The notes under the pieces were generated by a model. That model saw only the letters and a program-made list of their open reading frames with translations. It did not search any database and was not told where the DNA came from. Both the position numbers and the translations under genes were made by a program. From JBAROU01 sp049642385 (GTDB lineage: Bacteria > Chloroflexota > Dehalococcoidia > DSTF01 > RBG-16-68-14), in contig JBAROU010000050.1 in the NCBI GenBank assembly GCA_049642385.1, forward strand, positions 1 to 16,601: 16,601 nt of DNA, read 5' to 3'. The stretch's first letter is position 1; every line of letters begins with the position of its first letter. Shown piece by piece: positions 14,498-16,601 of the stretch.

Positions 14498-14503
14498 ATC
14501 ATA
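14498..14503 (-). promoter_or_regulatory. Candidate -10 for the CpaF-like gene (near-leaderless)
   Basis: Minus-strand TATGAT (14498-14503), one mismatch from TATAAT, with no clear -35. Transcription would begin about 5 bases before the ATG at 14486, so the message would be close to leaderless, consistent with the missing ribosome-binding site. Confidence 0.35.
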
Positions 14504-14564
14504 GCCAATGCCGAGTCGTCCAGACAGGATACGAGCGGAGCAGGCAGATCGAGAGGAGGATGCG

Positions 14565-15602
14565 ATGACGAAGATGCGCGCGGCGGTCGTCTCCGGGCCG
14601 CAGGCGTTCGAGCTACCGGAAACCGACGTGCCGGAGGTGCAGCCGGGCGGCGTATTGGTGCGCGTGCGTAACTGCGGCATTTGCGGCAGCGACCTGCACT
14701 TCTACCGCGGTGAGTTCCCGTCTGCGCCCGCTATGCGCCTGGGACACGAAATCTCCGGCGAAGTCGCTGCTGTCGGTCCGAATGTGGACGGCATCACCGT
14801 AGGCCAACGCGTCGCGATCGAGCCGGTCGTGGTGTGCCGCTCGTGCACGTTTTGCCTCACCGGACGCAACCAGCTCTGCCCACAGCGCAAGTTCCTGGGC
14901 ACGATGCTCCCCGGCGCGTTCGCCGAATACATCCACGTCCCCGCGTACTGCGTGCATCAGCTCCCTGACAACATCGACTACGAAGTCGGCTCGCTCGTCG
15001 AACCGCTCGCCGTCGCCGTGCACGGCTTGCGCCAGGTGGGCCTTCGGTTCGGCGAACGCGTCGCGGTGCTCGGCTCAGGCACGATCGGCTTGATGGCGCA
15101 GGTTGCGGCGCGCACGATGGGCGCGTCGGACGTGTTTGCAACAGCACGCTATCCGCACCAGGCTGACGCCGCCCGCGCGCTCGGCACAGACGTCGTCGTC
15201 GAAGCGAACGCCAACGCGACGCAGGAACTTGCAGTGGGGTTCGCTGGCCGCCCGCCAGAGATCGTCGTCGAGACCGTCGGTGGTCACGCCGACACACTGA
15301 ACGAGGCCGTCACGCTCGTGCAGGCAGGCGGGCGGGTCTCCATCCTGGGCGTCTTCTCGACGCCAGTGAGTTTGAACGTGACTCCGGCGGTGCTGAAAGA
15401 GGTCGTCCTCTTCGGGGGTATCACCTACGGCCAGCCAGACTCTCGCTCCGACTTCGAGATCGCGCTCGACATCGCGGCGCGCCGCGCCGACGACTTACGA
15501 CGCCTGATCACCCACCGCGTGCCACTGGACGACATCGGCAATGGGTTCGCCATCGCCGCAGACAAGTCCCAGCGTTCGATCAAAGTTACGGTGGAGGTCT
15601 AA
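14565..15602 (+). CDS. Zinc-dependent medium-chain alcohol/polyol dehydrogenase
   Basis: A 345-residue MDR-family enzyme that would oxidise an alcohol, polyol or amino-alcohol with NAD(P). Catalytic zinc ligands are Cys37 (NCGICGSD), His61-Glu62 (GHE) and Glu146 (LVEPLA). The structural zinc site is complete with four Cys at 91, 94, 97 and 105. The Rossmann motif is GSGTIG (170-175). The end of the second strand reads VFATARYPHQ, without the acidic residue typical of NAD enzymes, so NADP use is possible. It is nearest to sorbitol/threonine dehydrogenases, substrate unknown. The start is the ATG at 14565 with AGAGGAGG upstream; an earlier in-frame ATG at 14508 has no ribosome-binding site. It diverges from the CpaF-like gene. 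Confidence 0.92.
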   Translation: MTKMRAAVVSGPQAFELPETDVPEVQPGGVLVRVRNCGICGSDLHFYRGEFPSAPAMRLGHEISGEVAAVGPNVDGITVGQRVAIEPVVVCRSCTFCLTGRNQLCPQRKFLGTMLPGAFAEYIHVPAYCVHQLPDNIDYEVGSLVEPLAVAVHGLRQVGLRFGERVAVLGSGTIGLMAQVAARTMGASDVFATARYPHQADAARALGTDVVVEANANATQELAVGFAGRPPEIVVETVGGHADTLNEAVTLVQAGGRVSILGVFSTPVSLNVTPAVLKEVVLFGGITYGQPDSRSDFEIALDIAARRADDLRRLITHRVPLDDIGNGFAIAADKSQRSIKVTVEV

Positions 15603-15662
15603 GGAGCGATTACTTCACATCCTTGATCCCGCTTCCACGCTTCCCCGATGGGCGAGTCCGAC

Positions 15663-16313
15663 CTAGTTCAGCGCCGCGCCGGCGAATTTCTTATTCCTCT
15701 GCTCCTCCCAGCGCTCCGTCAACGCACGGATGCGTTCGCCGAGAAGCTCTGCCTCGCGTCGCAAGCGCTTCTGCACGGAAAGCGCTTCGAGCAGTTCCTG
15801 TTGCTCCGTTGCGCTCGCCTCGATCTGGTGGGCGATGTGGTCCGCCAGACGATCCGGATCGCTGGGCAGGTCCACCGCACGCGCCCACTGACCGCTGACC
15901 GCCATTGCGAGCCGGAACTGCTCGCCGAAGAGCGTCGCCACGCGCTCCGCATGCTCGCCGACGTCCGGTGAGTCGGCATCCTCGCTTTCGAGGAAGGTCA
16001 CATCGCCCGTAAGATACGGCTCGCTGTCGTCGAGCTGTTCGATGCGGAAGCGCTGCTCACCGATCGTGATCAGGTTCATCCGCCCTTCATCCAGACGCTG
16101 GAGCCGCGCGATGCGGGCCGTCGTGCCAACCTTGTGCGGCTCGGCCGGACCGCCGACCTCTTCGCCAGAGCGGATCAGCAGCACACCGAACGGCGCTCGC
16201 TCGCCCACGCAGCGATTGATCATGAGCTTGTAGCGTTCCTCGAAGATGCGCAGCGGCAGCGGCATGCCCGGGAACAATACGGTCTTGAGCGGAAAGAGCG
16301 GGATACGCGCCAT
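15663..16313 (-). CDS. Stand-alone LON substrate-binding domain protein
   Basis: A 216-residue protein formed by the N-terminal (LON, PUA-like) domain of Lon protease without the AAA+ and peptidase parts. The diagnostic opening IPLFPLKTVLFPGMPLPLRIFEERYKLMI lies at about 4-32, then a beta-barrel region (about 40-130) and a helical, charged, possibly coiled-coil tail (about 140-210, with repeated EEL/LRRE segments). Proteins of this type are widespread; they are thought to bind substrates or other proteins, and their role is not defined. The start is ATG at 16313, close to GGAG (2-base gap); GTG at 16325 is an alternative. It is convergent with the dehydrogenase gene and divergent from pyrR. 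Confidence 0.9.
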   Translation of the reverse strand: MARIPLFPLKTVLFPGMPLPLRIFEERYKLMINRCVGERAPFGVLLIRSGEEVGGPAEPHKVGTTARIARLQRLDEGRMNLITIGEQRFRIEQLDDSEPYLTGDVTFLESEDADSPDVGEHAERVATLFGEQFRLAMAVSGQWARAVDLPSDPDRLADHIAHQIEASATEQQELLEALSVQKRLRREAELLGERIRALTERWEEQRNKKFAGAALN

Positions 16314-16362
16314 GACTCCGGTCACAGCATACCCGATCCGCAGCCCATGACGCCGTGCATGC

Positions 16363-16392
16363 TTGTCCTGGACGTCGCGCACTTGGTATAGT
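16363..16392 (+). promoter_or_regulatory. Promoter of the pyrR leader
   Basis: TTGTCC (16363-16368) as -35, an 18-base spacer, and an extended -10 TGG-TATAGT (-10 at 16387-16392). The predicted transcription start is near 16399, just ahead of the PyrR-binding hairpin, which fits a leader RNA beginning with the regulatory element. Confidence 0.6.
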
Positions 16393-16406
16393 GGTGGCAA
16401 CGGGTA

Positions 16407-16437
16407 CCTTTAATCCGGTCCGGCGAGGCTGGGAAGG
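16407..16437 (+). promoter_or_regulatory. PyrR-binding RNA element (anti-antiterminator)
   Basis: This matches the conserved PyrR-binding hairpin of pyr mRNAs. A lower stem CCTT/AAGG (16407-16410 with 16434-16437) is followed by a purine-rich internal bulge (TAAT on the 5' side). The upper stem pairs CCGGTC (16415-16420) with GGCTGG (16427-16432) through the G-U pairs seen in the family. The terminal loop is CGGCGA, fitting CNGNGA. PyrR with bound UMP is known in Bacillus to hold this form and so favour downstream termination. The GGGAAGGG at 16431-16438 can instead pair with CCTATCCC at 16487-16494 (7 of 8, one G-U), a candidate antiterminator. Confidence 0.85.
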
Positions 16438-16483
16438 GAAGCAACGTTGGGCTGCGCCCGCGTATCCGCAAAACACACACGTG

Positions 16484-16519
16484 CCTCCTATCCCTACGAG
16501 GTGGATGGGGGGTTTCTTT
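16484..16519 (+). terminator. Attenuator terminator overlapping the pyrR ribosome-binding site
   Basis: A 10-bp stem (CCTCCTATCC at 16484-16493 with GGATGGGGGG at 16503-16512, two G-U pairs), a 9-base loop, then TTTCTTT (16513-16519). The ATG of pyrR follows at once. The 3' arm is also the only Shine-Dalgarno-like sequence, with GGGGGG 7 bases before the ATG. The hairpin could therefore stop transcription, block ribosome entry, or both. Its 5' arm overlaps the candidate antiterminator pairing. Confidence 0.72.
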
Positions 16520-16601
16520 ATGCCTGAAGCTACAGTTATGTCCAGCGATGACGTCCGTCGCGCGATTGTGCGCGTCGCACACGAGATCGTGGAGCAGAAC
16601 C
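16520..16601 (+). CDS. pyrR: PyrR, bifunctional pyr regulator/uracil phosphoribosyltransferase (3' end outside window)
   Basis: Only the first 27 residues are in the window. They read SSDDVRRAIVRVAHEIVEQN after a short lead, the conserved N-terminal helix of PyrR (in B. subtilis: ...[20 protein letters not shown], from memory). PyrR binds UMP and the pyr leader RNA, repressing pyrimidine synthesis genes, and also has uracil phosphoribosyltransferase activity. The identity is strengthened by the PyrR-binding hairpin immediately upstream. The start is ATG at 16520; a second in-frame ATG lies six codons on. It probably heads a pyr operon continuing past the window. Confidence 0.85.
   Translation, partial: MPEATVMSSDDVRRAIVRVAHEIVEQN

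Noticed and set aside
1..16601. CRISPR, tRNA/rRNA genes, insertion sequences, phage or toxin-antitoxin pairs
   Set aside because: I looked for direct repeats with spacers, cloverleaf ends, transposase motifs and small paired genes and saw none.

Overview
The window is a chromosomal segment of a high-GC bacterium, about 60-70% G+C in the genes I counted by hand. It has short intergenic gaps, many GTG starts (one TTG) and many 1-8 base gene overlaps. The gene mix points to Chloroflexota, perhaps a Dehalococcoidia-like lineage: der next to plsY, the PlsY motif GSGKTG, a cdaA-cdaR pair, and a pyr leader of the PyrR-binding type ahead of pyrR. This is inference from gene content and order, not from a marker gene. 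No tRNA, rRNA, CRISPR array, insertion sequence or prophage gene is visible, and no gene-free stretch exceeds 300 bases (the longest is the ~206-base pyrR leader region).

Layout. (1) 1-226 is the tail of a gene cut by the window edge, with clearly lower G+C than the rest. It overlaps an SDR dehydrogenase (219-1181), which is followed by a berberine-bridge-type FAD oxidase (1284-2675) and a bidirectional hairpin terminator. (2) 2751-9509 is a long minus-strand block. In transcription order it reads argF, cdaA (diadenylate cyclase), cdaR (YbbR protein), der (ribosome-assembly GTPase), plsY (acyl-phosphate acyltransferase). Then, from a promoter just beyond plsY, come a HEAT-repeat protein, a Nudix hydrolase and a GNAT acetyltransferase. 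Most joints are 4-base stop/start overlaps, so translation is probably coupled. (3) 9574-10446 is an orphan beta-class DNA methyltransferase, divergent from a SAM-dependent methyltransferase (10584-11327) that is followed by a HAD phosphatase (11415-12107). (4) A second terminator, with almost the same outer stem as the first, separates these from a minus-strand pair: an ArsR-type regulator and an SRPBCC protein carrying a C-terminal PDZ domain. (5) A divergent CpaF/VirB11-like ATPase stands alone opposite a zinc-dependent medium-chain dehydrogenase. (6) A stand-alone Lon substrate-binding-domain protein faces away from pyrR. The pyrR leader contains a well-formed PyrR-binding hairpin with a CNGNGA hexaloop, then a terminator whose 3' arm also carries the pyrR ribosome-binding site.

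Points of most interest: the compact pyrR leader in which terminator and Shine-Dalgarno coincide; the SRPBCC-PDZ fusion under an ArsR regulator; ornithine carbamoyltransferase with HDLP in place of HCLP; the c-di-AMP genes embedded in an arginine/GTPase/phospholipid operon; and the orphan secretion-type ATPase.
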